In this document: positions 1 through 13,200 of the stretch, piece by piece
Layout of the letters: each line of letters begins with the position of its first letter
Numbering within the stretch: the first letter of the stretch is position 1
NCBI GenBank assembly: GCA_025345505.1
Contig: JANVCC010000219.1
Span: 1,321,869 to 1,385,868 of the forward strand
Origin: Todiramphus chloris collaris
Taxonomy: Eukaryota > Chordata > Aves > Coraciiformes > Alcedinidae
Reading direction: 5' to 3'
DNA: 64,000 nucleotides
Translations under genes and position numbers: made by a program
The notes under the pieces: generated by a model
Told to the model about the DNA's origin: nothing
The model's input: only the letters and a program-made list of their open reading frames with translations
Databases searched by the model: none

Positions 1-1071
1 TTCCCTCTCGCTGGAGAGATGAGCTTTGGCAGAACTGATCTCAGATCCACCTCTGATTTTTAATCCCCCTTGAAATAAGACAGAACTGTTTGCTTTGTAT
101 TATTCCTGTTGAAGAGGAATCCAGAGGAAAGCATACGTGAAAATATTAGATGGCTGTTGTCTGCTGTAACTCAGTGTTTGCTGCCAGAAAACTCGAATAG
201 AAAACCCTCTCTGAGATGGTACGATGTAACATCGTGCTCTGCTCTTGGTGCTTAACCTAGTTCTTCAATCAGTAAGATATTTGAGTAGCTCTTTTCAGTT
301 CCTTTGGTTACGTAGCTTCCTACTTGAGATAAGAAGTTACCTTACATTTGCACAAGTATGGGGTAGGATTTCTTAATTAGGCTTAATTTTTATTTGAGGT
401 ATAAGAATGGTTTCAGAAGCAGTTTCACTGCTGCCCAGCTCAGGGTGCTGCAGTGTCGTTGCTGTGTGGTGTTGGAGCGGGTGCAGAGGAGGCAATGAAG
501 CTGGGCAAGGGACTGGAGAAGAGATCGTATGAGGAGCATTTGAAGGAGCTGGGTCTGTTCAGTTTGAGGAAGAGGAGGCTGAGGGGAGAACTCCTCACTC
601 TCTACAACTCCCTGAAAGGACACTGTAAAGAGGCTGGTGCTGGGCTCTTCTCTCAGGTGGTTAGTGACAGAACCAGAGGGAATGGCCTCAAGCTGAAACA
701 AGACAGGTTTAGACTGGACACTAGGAAAAAATTCTTCATGGGCAGGGTAGTGAGATATTGGAATGGGCTGCCCAGGGAGGGGGTTGAGTGGCCAGCCCTG
801 GGTGTGTTTAAACATCGCCTGGATGTGGTGCTGGGGGAGATGGTCTAGGGGTGAACTTGTAGAGTAGGGCTGATGGTTGGACACGATGATCCCAAGGGGC
901 TTTTCCAACCTGAGTGATTCTGTGATTCTTCAGCCCATGACTTAGGGGTGACTCCACAGGATGTCACCCTTAAAGCTGACATCTCCCATATCTTTCCTTC
1001 TCTGTAAGAACACACATGGTTGCCTGCTGGTGAGTTCACAGTGCTGACATTGTAGGCTTTTCTTTGTCTAG
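1..1071 (+). other. UBR4: UBR4 intron (3' part) before the first exon in the window
   Basis: No coding exon is supported here. The stretch holds one sense CR1 copy (about 455-930) in otherwise unremarkable sequence and ends at the acceptor TTTGTCTAG at 1063-1071. Confidence 0.8.
455..930 (+). mobile_element. CR1 LINE fragment, copy 1 (3' end)
   Basis: The copy carries the CR1 landmarks GCAGAGGAGGCAATGAAGC, AGGAGGCTGAGGGGAGA, TGGGCTGCCCAGGGAGG and the tail GATTCTGTGATTCTT. It is 5'-truncated and sense relative to UBR4. An open frame of 131 codons across it is an eroded CR1 shadow, not a gene. Confidence 0.88.
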
Positions 1072-1299
1072 TACCTGATGATCCAGCAGACTCCGTTCGT
1101 ACGCCGCCAAGTCCGCAAGCTTTTGCTCTTCATCTGTGGATCCAAGGACAAATACCGCCAGCTCAGAGACCTTCACACTCTGGACTCTCATGTCCGTGGA
1201 ATTAAAAAGCTCCTAGAAGAGCAAGGCATTTTCCTTCGTGCCAGTGTTGTCACAGCAAGCTCAGGCTCTGCCCTGCAGTACGATACGTTGATCAGCTTG
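1072..1299 (+). CDS. UBR4: UBR4 exon w1
   Basis: 76 whole codons, starting [16 protein letters not shown] and ending QYDTLISL. Acceptor TTTGTCTAG, donor GTAAGG. It belongs to the helical armadillo-like scaffold before the beta domain. Confidence 0.95.
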
Positions 1300-4200
1300 G
1301 TAAGGATGTGCTCCTGTCCTAGGGAAAAGCACGTGTGGCTTTTATGTGAGGTGTCAGTAACAGAGATACTGGCGTGGTGTTTAATCCTGTCCCTTCCTGC
1401 CTTGCAGATGGAACATCTAAAAGCTTGTGCAGAGATCGCCACGCAGCGAACAGTAAACTGGCAGAAATTCTGCATTAAAGATGACTGTGAGTTCTTTCTC
1501 TGAGGGTATTTGAGGGAGCAGGGGGGATGGGTGATGTGTTGTGATTCAAATCGTGACCCCTCAGACGGGGAAACTCAGCAGAGAAGAAGGGGGGACAGAG
1601 CTGAGAATTTTGAGTAGCACTGAGCAGTTTCCAGCACTAATTATCATAGTGCTCTAATTGCATCTGTTCCTTAGCTGAAGGACATGTCATGGTTTAATGA
1701 ATGACTTGGACAGCAGTAGGAGAGCTGTGTTCTTGTGCTCGTGCTGCTGTTGTTCGAGTGTGATTTGGGATGATACACTTTACCTTGGTGTACCTGAATG
1801 TTATGCTTCTGAAGTGGAAGCTGACAGGAAGGTTCTGTGAGTTTGTGGGCTGGTCCTTGTCATGTTCAAAGGAATTCTTTTGTTTTAGTTTGGTGGGGTT
1901 TTTTCTCTTGCTTGCTTGTTTTTTTTTTAAATTCAGGCTTAAAAGATTATTTTCTTCTCTCCGCAGCGGTTCTCTATTTCCTCCTTCAAGTCAGCTTCCT
2001 GGTAGATGAAGGAGTGTCACCAGTTCTCCTGCAATTGCTCTCTTGTGCTCTGTGTGGCAGCAAAGTGCTATCTGTGACTTCATCCTCTGGATCATCAAGC
2101 ACTTCTTCCACCTCTGCTCCTGCAGCATCGGGCTCTGGGCAGCCAGCGACACAAAGCAAATCCTCTACTAAAAAGAGCAAAAAAGAAGAAAAGGAAAAGG
2201 AGCGAGAGGGTGAGCTGCAGCTGTGCCCTGTTCTGTGCTGGGTGTAGGGGTGAAGTCTGCTCCTCTCAGCCTTTCATGCTCTGTTGAGAGAGAGCTACTT
2301 GCTTCATGTTGTTAGAAACAGCGCTGATTTGAAAGGGTCGTGGGTTGTGGGAAGGGCACTTGCAGACTACAGCAGCAGTTAGGAGAAAAGAGCAGTTTTA
2401 GCATCTGTAGGTGGGAGAGGGGCAAAGAAGCAGCAGCATGTCCTAAGAGTTGAAATAAAGTGCTGAGTATATCCCAGAGCTACTGTGAGTATTTATTAAC
2501 TTGAGTGGGCTTCAGAGAGAAGGTACCTATGCTAGTGGTGAAGTAGCTTCCGCCTAACTTGGCCATCCTGGGTTATAAGAGGTTGAAATGCTCATGGGCA
2601 TTAGAACAAGTGCTGGAGATGCACACCCAGTTAGCTCTGCTCCTCAGTGATTCTGTTCAGACTTGTTTCCTCTGTCTGACTTGTGAGCTGTGTTGGAGCC
2701 AGGGCAGCTGCTTAATGGATATCCAGAGTCCTGGGAAAGTAATTAAGGTTTCCTATAAAAGTCATGGGCATAAATTCTCTCTTGGCTTTTCTTCAAGGAA
2801 CCGTTTTGGCTTTCTCTGTCAGATGAGTCTCTCAGTCTTTTCACTGCCCCATGGTCGGGCCCTTTCCTTTTATCAGGACATGTAGCACATTTCTCCCATC
2901 CTTACCAGCAAGTTTTCCAGCAGTTTGCTTCTTTGTTAGTTAGGAGAACAAGGTTATATTTTTGGAAAAAGAAAGGAACATTGCACTTGCTTGTCACCTG
3001 AAACACAGTGATTTGTCCCATTATCCTTGATCCATAAACCAGGAACTTGGACTGCTTGTGAGTTATTTCATTTCTGCTTTCTCAAATCTTTCTTCTCTCA
3101 CCCGGTGTCCCTTAGGAGAGAGTTCGGGCAGTCAGGAAGATCAGCTGTGTACAGCTCTGGTGAACCAGCTGAACAAGTTTGCTGACAAGGAGACCCTCAT
3201 TCAGTTCCTGCGTTGTTTCTTGCTGGAGTCCAACTCGTCCTCTGTGAGATGGCAGGCACACTGCCTCACGCTCCACATCTACAGGTGAGCTGTGCATCTG
3301 GAGCACTGGGTCCGCTTCAGGCGTTCACAGGTCAAGAGAGACAGGGAACTTTTGGAGAGAGTCCAGCAGAGGCTCTGAAGATGCTGAGGGTCTGGAGCAT
3401 CTGTGTGCCAGGACAGGCTGAGAGCCCTGGGGCTGTGCAGCTGGAGAAGAGCAGCCTGAGAGGGGAGCTGAGCAATGCTGAGCAAGAGATAAAGGGCCCC
3501 GGGGGGCAAGAGGCTGGGGCCAGACTCTGCTCAGTGGTGCCCAGGGACAGGACAAGGGGCACCAACTGGAACCCAGGAGGTTCCAGCTGAGCAGGAGGAG
3601 CAAGTTCTTTGGTGTGAGGGTGTGGGAGGCTGTGCCAGGCTGCCCAGAGAGGCTGTGGAGTCTCCTTGTCTGGAGAGATTCCCAACCCGGCTGGACACTG
3701 TGACCCTGGGCCCCCTGCTCTGGGTGACCTTGCTGGAGCAAGGGGGTGGCACCAGAGCATCTCCAGAGGTCCCTGCCAACCCCCATCAGTCTGGGATTCT
3801 GTGATCCATTCAACAGGAACTCTAACAAGTCTCAGCAGGAATTACTCTTGGATCTCATGTGGTCAATCTGGCCAGAACTTCCGGCCTATGGAAGAAAGGC
3901 TGCCCAGTTTGTGGATCTCCTGGGATACTTCTCTCTGAAAACACAGCAGACTGAGAAAAAGGTACAGTGTCATTCTGCCAGGGAGCTGCAGCATCCCAGC
4001 TCCTGCTGCTTCCTAGGAGTTTGTGATACAGCCGGGACAGATTTTCTGTCAGAAGAGTTTGTGGTGGAAACTGGTTTTGTTCCCAAAATCTGAATGTTGA
4101 AAAAGACAGTGTCCTTTCAAAAACTGAGGGATGTCTTTTATTGTTTTGGTGTTTTTCTGGAGGAGGATGGTTGTTATTTTGTTGTTGTTTTTTTTATTTA

Positions 4201-7200
4201 GAAGAAAATTTCTTTCTCACAGGAAGCCTTTGTGTGAAAATACATTTATTTGCTAGCTCTAATCTATAGATTTTTGATGTTTTATCTCCTAGAAATCTTT
4301 TGTAACCACAACTTTTGAACAAAGGCAGGGGTAGGATTTCGTAGGCGACCAGTGGGCTGGAGTACAAATAATTGAGATGCACTGATATTTGTATGTGTGT
4401 GTGTGAAGAGCTGGGAATGCCTTATGGATCTTGGCAGGCATTTGCAGTCACTGGCTGACAAAATAACACTGTTTCTGTGGTAAAAGTCTAATTTTAGGAT
4501 CTGTTACGTTCCTGTGTAATGATTTAACCACATAAATTCCTGTGGGTGTAGTGCATGCATCTTCTGGGGGACCTGGAGCACCACAAGACAAGAAATCTTT
4601 GTCTTTGTAGCAATAAAAACCAAAAATGTTGAGAAGACGATGTTTTCCTAACTGTATTTCAGTTGAAGGAATACTCCCAAAAGGCCGTGGAGATCCTCCG
4701 GACTCAAAACCACATTCTCACCAACCACCCTAACTCCAACATTTACAAGTGAGTTACTTTTGACTTTGATCCATTTCACTAAAAACCTTTTTCAGCTGCA
4801 ATCTCCAGGGGAGTACATGATTCTTCCACTCAAATGATGGTGGGGGAAGGAACCCTACTGAAGTTGCCCGTTGATGGAAGAGCAGATTCCTTTCTGCCAT
4901 CTGAAAAACTTGATGTGCTTTATGCTATCAGCAGCACTTTGGCTTTAGCTTTTTTTTTGCCTTTTTTGGTAAATGCTATAAAATCTTAGAGCCGATCGAA
5001 GGACACAGACTTGGAGAATTAGCAGTGAATGCCAAATGATGCATGCTGGTGTTCTTCCCCTCGTTGCAGCACGCTGTCGGGGCTGGTGGAGTTTGATGGC
5101 TATTACCTGGAGAGCGATCCCTGCTTAGTCTGCAACAATCCAGAGGTGCCCTTCTGTGTAAGTAGCTGCTGTCCTCAAACCCTTTCCCAACTGGTTACAG
5201 CGGCGTGATTTGCTGCGTTTCTGAGCTGGGGGAGGACGTAACCACACAGAGGGTATGCCCTTGTTTTGTCTTCTCAGTACATCAAGCTCTCCTCCATCAA
5301 AGTGGACACACGGTACACTACCACCCAGCAAGTGGTGAAGCTCATCGGCAGCCACACCATCAGCAAAGTGACGGTGAAGATAGGAGACCTGAAACGAACC
5401 AAAATGGTCCGAACCATCAACCTTTACTACAACAACAGGACGGTGCAAGCCATAGTGGAGCTGAAAAACAAGTACGTTCGGCCGTGGGTTTGGTGTGCCA
5501 ATCTCTCAGTTTGAGGTTACAGTTTCTCCTGAGGTGCCTGGCTTCTTGTTTTAGCTCATGTTCCTTCTTAGACTGTTACTCATCGCCATCAGCCCACGTT
5601 GGGTGGGATTGTTCTGGATCTCCTACAATAAATTGGTGAAGAAAAGATCCAAATTTCACCTTGAAATATGCCTGTAAAATTTCTGTATGCAAATTTCCTA
5701 CAGGCTCAGTTTTAAGCACCTGATTTAATTGTGTGGAAACCCCTGTTAATACCAAGAGCCACCTCCTGGAGAGCTTGACTCAGGCAGGGCTTTGCAGCTT
5801 GCAGCACGTCCAGAACTGCAGGAAGTGTTAGTGTTACTGGTTTGGAGGATGAAAACTAGAAGCTGGATGGCCTAGCTCTTGGCTGCTGCTTTACCTGTGA
5901 AAAATGGCTCTTTTTTAATAGATTGCTCAGTCTGGAGCCAGTTCTGCTTATACGCTTTCCCTTCTTGCTTCTTGAGATGTTCTCACCAGAATCAGATCTC
6001 TTTGGCTTAGGGATTAATCTGTGCCTGCCGCTTATTGCTTATTTGAAGTCTTAATCCTCTGTGACATCACAAGTGGCTGCTGTGGAGAGGATTATGATGT
6101 CACAAAGAGAGGATTCTGACTTCAGGTTGAGAATAAGCAGTTGGGAGCAGATGAGATCTTTAGAAATAAATATCCTGTTTTCATGCAAATGTCCTAGCTA
6201 ATAAAAAAAATTGGAGGTGAAAATCCCTAGAAAACGTCTGTAGAATTAAAGTTTTTCCATGAGGCATCAACAGCTCTTTAATCCTAAACAGTCTTCTCTA
6301 TGAAGAGGATAAAAGCTTAAAATGTATTTCTGACTCCATATCGTGTCAATACAGAAGCTAAGGAAAGGAATCCTAGAACTGCTCTCCATTCATCCCATTT
6401 AAAATAGATTTGGAGCCGAGACGCTCGCGTTTGGCTTCTCTTCCTACGCGGGCAGGGAAAAACCACGCCGCTTGCTTTCCTCTTCCCAGGCCGGCTCGTT
6501 GGCACAAAGCTAAAAAAGTCCAGCTGACCCCCGGGCAGACGGAGGTGAAGATTGATTTGCCTCTGCCCATCGTGGCTTCCAACCTGATGATTGAATTTGC
6601 CGACTTCTATGAGAATTACCAGGCTTCCACGGAGACCCTGCAGTGCCCTCGCTGCAGCGCCTCCGTCCCGGCCAACCCGGGGGTGTGTGGGAACTGTGGT
6701 GAAAACGTCTATCAGTGTCACAAGTGCAGGTACGTTGTCCTCCTGCCTCTTGGGAGGGGGTGGTTATGGAATCCTCGTGCCGTTCCCAGTGTTGGATGTT
6801 TGACAAAACACCCCTCTAGTTCAAGATGTGATTCTGCTTAATACAACCCCACAATCGAGTGAGTCGAGAAGTATAAAACAGGCTTACAGGGATTTGATGG
6901 TAATGCAGGCTAACAAAGAGACGACAGGACTGAAAAAACACAAGTTTCAGATCCAGCCCTCTGAAGTTTAAAAAGAAAATTAAAAAAAAAAATAAAAAAA
7001 AAAAAAGGAAAATTCCCAGGAGGAGGTTATTTTGGGGCTGCCTATTGAAGGGCATGAGGCTGGAGTTGAATTATCCGATGGCAGGGGGGGTTTCCCCGCA
7101 GGATCCCCGCCTCGGTGCGCAGGACGGAGGATGGACAGCGCTCGCTTGTCTGCTCAGAGCTTTTGTTGTACCCTCCTCATTCAGAGCAGGGCTCAGGGTG

Positions 7201-10200
7201 TAATTTACTGTGCTCTATTCAAGCTTTCCCTGCAGTATTATCAACTCCTCTCTTTTGTGACTTGTGTCTCCTTATCTGTTATCTCTTCTCCCCTTATTGT
7301 TGTCCCATTTTCCTTTCTAATCCTCTTGGGATTCGAGAGGTTGCGCAGATTCTTTCTGTAGATCAGGTGATCACTGATATATTGAAAGGTTTCCACATCC
7401 CTTCTTGAGTTCTGGGAGCTATGAATCGGTTCGTGCCGTGCGGCTGTAGTCTGCAGTGGGATAATAAGTATGCTGTAGCTGGTCCCACTGCAACTGGGGA
7501 AAGAGGGAAAGCTATTGAAAGCCCAGACCTTACAAAACAAAGGAAACCATTCCTTTTATCTGTGTTCTGGTAAAGGGCACAGTGCCCTAGGCTGGCATTC
7601 TACTGGGAATTACTGTAGTTACAGTAGAGTTGTTAGGAGCAAATTCACATCCGTTTCTGCCTTTGCTGATTGGCACTGCTACTGTAAGGATTTTCCTTTT
7701 TTTTGTTGCCTGATCTGTAGGTTTTGATTCTCTGGTATTTCAACTGTGTCTTCCCCAGGGCAGTTTGGGAGGTTAGATGTTTTAAGGGCCATCCTTCTCC
7801 TTTACCTCCCTTTTCTCCTCCCCCTCTACTCTGCACTAGTGGGACCACATTTGGAGGGTTGTGTTCAGTTCTGGGCTCCCCAGTTCAAGAGGGACAGGGA
7901 AATACTGGAGAGAGTCCAACGGAAGCTACAAAGATGCTGAAGGGCCTGGGACATCTCTGATGAGGAAAGGCTGAGAGCCCTGGGGCTGTTCAGCTGGAGA
8001 AGAGAAGCCTGAGAGGGGATCTGATGAATGGTTACAGAGATCTGCAGGGTGGGGGTCAGGCAGAAGGGGCCAGGCTCTTGGCAGTGGTGCCCTGGGGTAG
8101 GACAAGAGGCAGTGGTAGCAAGGGGAAACACAGGGAGTTCCACCTCAACAGGAGGAGAAACTTCTTCACTGTGAGGGTGACAGAGCCTGGTCCAGGCTGC
8201 CCAGAGAGGCTGTGGAGTCTCCTTCTCTGGAGCCTTTCCAGCCCCCCCTGGCTCTGTTCCTGTGTGGGCTACCCTGGGTGCCCCTGCTCTGGCAGGGGGG
8301 GTTGGACTCCATGATCTCCAGAGGTCCCTTCCAGCCCCCACCAGTCTATGATTCTACCTACCAGCTCCATTCACAGCCTCAGTTCCCTTGCTAAAGCTCA
8401 GCTGCTGCTTTGTCCTTTCAGGTCCATCAATTACGATGAGAAAGATCCCTTCCTCTGCAATGCCTGCGGGTTCTGTAAATACGCGCGCTTCGACTTCATG
8501 CTGTACGCCAAGCCTTGCTGCGCAGTGGATCCCATAGAAAACGAAGAGGATCGAAAGAAGGTGAGACTAGCAGCAGGTTCCTGAATGAAATGCTCTATCT
8601 CTTGGCCAGTTCAACAGTACAAGGACAGCAGAGGTCCATTGCTCTTGGGAGTAATATGAAAAGCCGTGCTCCTTCAAGGCTTCTCACTGACTAATGCCGT
8701 CCTTATTCACTCTCTTGCTCCACCAAATACGTACTTCTTCCAAAGAAATGATTCAGTGCTTGACAAAAGAGATGAAAGACTTGGAGGTTGGTGGTTTTAG
8801 AATTAAAAATTACATCCAAATATTGAATTAAGAGTTCCCTTTCCTTCTTTTTCTTCCCTTCTTAGGCAGTGACAAATATCAACACTCTCCTGGACAAGGC
8901 TGACAGAGTCTATCACCAGCTGATGGGACACCGACCGCAGCTGGAAAACCTCCTGTGTAAAGTGAACGAGGCAGCTCCTGAAAAGCCCCAGGTACCAAGG
9001 GGCAGAGGTGGCTCTTGCACAGAACCCCAGCCTGGGGAGACCCTGACCTTTATACTGCCCAGAGCAGCTGAAGGGCCTTGCCTCAGCTGCTGTTCTGCAG
9101 TAGTTTTTTTCCTATGTACCCTCCACATATGATTCCTTTATGGCTTTCCCCTCTGTTCCAGGATGAATCTGGTAGTAGTGGAGGAATCAGTTCTACCTCA
9201 GCTAGTGTGAATAGATACATCCTCCAGTTAGCCCAGGAGTATTGTGGTGACTGCAAGAATTCCTTCGATGAGCTTTCCAAAATCATCCAGGTATGCAGTG
9301 CTTTGATTTGGACTTGGGTGGTGTGTTTGGTACAGTGCATATCACTCTGTGTTTAACGATATCAGGAGCAATAGGTGATCAGTGCTGTATTTTCAGGGAA
9401 GTGACAAAATAATCATTTCTGAAAGCTGTGTTTACCATTAATACAGTGAATTTGTCACATCTCCAGTGGTACTTTGCACGTGATGCAGGCAGCAAACCTT
9501 CAAACAGGGCAGGCACCTGGGAGTTAGGCTGACTCCCAAGTCTGCCATTGCCATGAAAGAGTTCAGGTTTTGAGATACTTGATTTAAAATGTTTCTCCGC
9601 AAAACATACGGCGCAAATAACCTGTGACTGGTACTAGCAGTCCTGGGCTGCCTCTCAACTCCACAACTTTCATTTCTCCTTTTCTGTTTCCAGAAAGTGT
9701 TTGCCTCTCGAAAGGAGCTCCTGGAATATGATCTCCAGCAGAGAGAGGCAGCAACGAAGTCCTCACGAACCACTGTCCAACCCACATTTACTGCCAGCCA
9801 GTACCGTGCCTTGTCAGTCTTGGGCTGTGGCCACACATCATCAACTAAATGCTATGGCTGTGCCTCGGCCGTCACCGAGCACTGCATAACGTTGCTCCGG
9901 GCTTTGGCCACCAACTCTGCCATCAGGCACATCCTGGTGTCCCAGGGCCTCATCCGAGAGCTCTTCGACTACAACTTACGCCGGGGCGCGGCCACCATGC
10001 GAGAGGAGGTCCGGCAGCTCATGTGCCTTCTGACCAGGTGAGGTCTGAGTAGGGGTTTGCAGCTCTGCAGAGCCTCCTGCTTGTGAACGCAGAAGGGAGC
10101 AGGGCAGGTGTCTTAGCCCAGCAATCTGTAGGCTGCAGCTGCTTGTGTGTGTGTTATCGGCTAAGCTGAAACCCCAGGAGCTTTGGGTATTTAGTGTGAG

Positions 10201-13200
10201 CACAACGTAACAGTGTTCTCTCTCTCCTTCTGGAATTAGGGACAATCCAGAGGCCACACAGCAAATGAATGACTTAATCATTGGGAAGGTTTCTGCCGCT
10301 CTGAAGGGACACTGGGCAAATCCAGACTTGGTGAGACTCTCCAGTGTTTTCCTATTGCTTTTTTATTGCCCCTCTGCAACTCCTGGTGTATTGTCATCGT
10401 TGTGGCTTCTCTGTTGTCATGGTCTGTACCGCGGAAGGCGTTTGTGTCTTGGTAGGAATTAAGATAAAGGATAAAGCACAAAATTATGTGATTAAGCATA
10501 CACCTAAATTTCCTCAGGTGGTTCTGCCTGTCTTGGCTGTCGCTTGCAGCTCTCTCAGACCAGTTGCTGGTCATCCCAGATAGGCATGGGATTAAATTTA
10601 CTTAGATAAGTTTTGAACCCGTGTCTTTTAAATACCAGAAGGCAAAAAAGACTGCTGTGTCACCAGTGCTGCTCAGGCCTCTGAACGGGTGTCTGTGTTA
10701 CAGGCTAGCAGCCTCCAGTATGAAATGCTGCTGCTGACAGATTCCATCTCCAAGGAAGACAGCTGCTGGGAGCTCCGGCTGCGTTGCGGTGAGTTCAAAC
10801 AACAGTTGTGAAAGCTTTCTTTTGAAAGGCTGTGCCCGGGTCCAAGCACTGCAGAGTAAGATTTTGAGGAAGGGAACTGATACTGACTCAATTTGTGAAT
10901 AGGATTAAAAACGGACTTGGCACCCGAGAGCTTTGTCTCGGGGTAATGTGTTTCTTGAGAGAGGAGTGGGGAGGTGTGAAGGGAGGGACGGCAGCCCTCT
11001 CTTGCTCTAATAGAAGATAATTAGTTTCCATCCCTGGCTGCATGAAAACATGATGGTTTTGCTCGAGGATACGAGGTGTTACTTAACCCTAAACACTACT
11101 AATGTGCTGTGGAGGTGTCCTATCTGTAGATCTTACAGCAGAAGGAAAATTTATATCTGTCTTTCAGCTCTCAGCCTCTTTCTGATGGCAGTGAACATTA
11201 AGACTCCAGTGGTTGTTGAAAACATCACCCTCATGTGCCTGCGCATTCTTCAAAAGCTGATCAAGCCACCCGCTCCAACCAGCAAGAAAAACAAGGTACT
11301 GCCTCAGATGCTGAGCAAAGCATCTGCAAATCTGCCCATTAAAGTCTGGCACACTGATCTCAGTGATTAATAACCTTGTGAGGCAGCCAGGGCTGCCTTT
11401 TCCTGGTCACAGTTACTAGGGAAGCACAAGTCCCGTGACTCTTGTCTCTGCAGACTGCAAATTACGAGTCACCGCTTTACATTTTTTACTGTTCTTTGGT
11501 GGCTTTGACCACTGCTATTCAAAACAAGGCTCTGCTTTTTCCTGCTCACATTCAAGGTACAGGGAAAGAGGTTCTTCAAAGCTACAGCTTGCTTATTTTG
11601 GGCAGGCTTTTGGTGCGTCAAGCACCTAAACGTGGTAGAATCAAGAACTTCTGACTCAAGATTTTAAAATACAGAGCTACAATTCTGATTAAAATGATGT
11701 TGATATTTGTTACTGATAAAGCTTAAGTCTCTCTGTATGGCTGTGATAATTTAATCATATTCCACTATTCAAGTAGGACAGAGTGTGTTTAAGATGCTAC
11801 TCAGTTGTTAAAGGCACAGCTCACGTAGTAAACCACTCCTATTTTGAGTAAGGAAGAGGAAAATGGGGAATTTGGTTTCACTTGGAATAAACATTCATAG
11901 TTTATCCACAGACCACTTGGATTGAGCTGCAAGGGAATTAGAAAAGAAACATCTTTCCATTTAGTCAGGATGGGAAGGGTAGGGTGTATTCCACACACCA
12001 TAGAAACCATTCCCTATATCAATATCCTGAATTAGGATAACATTTGCCAGGCAGAAGGTATGTTTCTGCTTTGATCTAGCTCTCTGATAATGACAGAGGG
12101 ATCTCAGAGGTGGATTTACTGATATTTCAGTAGTCAGCAGAATGAGGGGTCTCTTAATTCATCATTAACAGAAACTGTATCCCCTGCTCTTGTCCAAGAG
12201 CCTCACTTACCTCCTCATGGACACAACCAGTGATTCCCCTACAGGGGTTGCTCTTAAGGAAACAGGCTGCACCTTTCTGAAGAATCACAGAGCTTTCTTC
12301 TTTATTAGGATGTGCCTGCAGATGCTCTCACCACTGTGAAGCCTTACAGCAACGAAATCCATGCACAAGCTCAGCTGTGGCTCAAGAGGGACCCCAAAGC
12401 ATCGTATGAAGCTTGGAAAAAGTGCCTCCCTGCCAGAGGTAGTCCTGTGCTTTTAACTTGGTGAAGGAACGTGTATGTCCCTTCAGGTTTAATAAGGAAT
12501 GTACTTCTGGGGGGGTTGTGTTGCATTCTGTCCCGTGACATCTTCATGCTTCGCTGTGTAGTCCTTGGAGGTTGTAGCACTGGCTTTTCTAGGCTGTTTT
12601 GCTCAAATCCCAAGCAGAAAATTCACTGTGCCTGAAGGTAATCGGGGGTATGTACAAAATAAAACTTGTTTCTTATTTAAAATGATATCAGCCAACGGAA
12701 AAGCTGAATTCCCTGAGAGGCTGTGGGATTTGCATCTGGCTTGGAAATGAACATAGCTCCATGCAGAAGTGAAAATGACAGCAGAAAGAAATGAGGAGCT
12801 ACTCAGCTTCTCATAGAGTCACAGAATAGTTTTGGCTGGAAGAGACCTTCAAGATCACCAAGTCCAACCTTATTCCCAGCCCTATCAAACCCACTAAACC
12901 CTGTCCCTCAGCACAACATCTGCCCGGCTCTTAAACCCCTCCAGGGCTGGTGACTCCACCAGCTCCCTGGGCAGCCCATTCCAGTGCCTGACAACCCTTT
13001 CTGGAGAGAAATGCTTCCTGAGATCCAGCCTGAACTTCACCTGGAGTTCCCTCCTCAACTGGACTTTGGAGAATTCCAGTATGAAGGAAAAAATAAGAAA
13101 ATGGCAGTTTGCAATTAATAGCTGCTGTCAGTTCTCTTGAACTGTGTTCCATATTGCAGGTATAGATGCCAATGGGAAGTCTCCCAGCAAAGCTGAGCTT

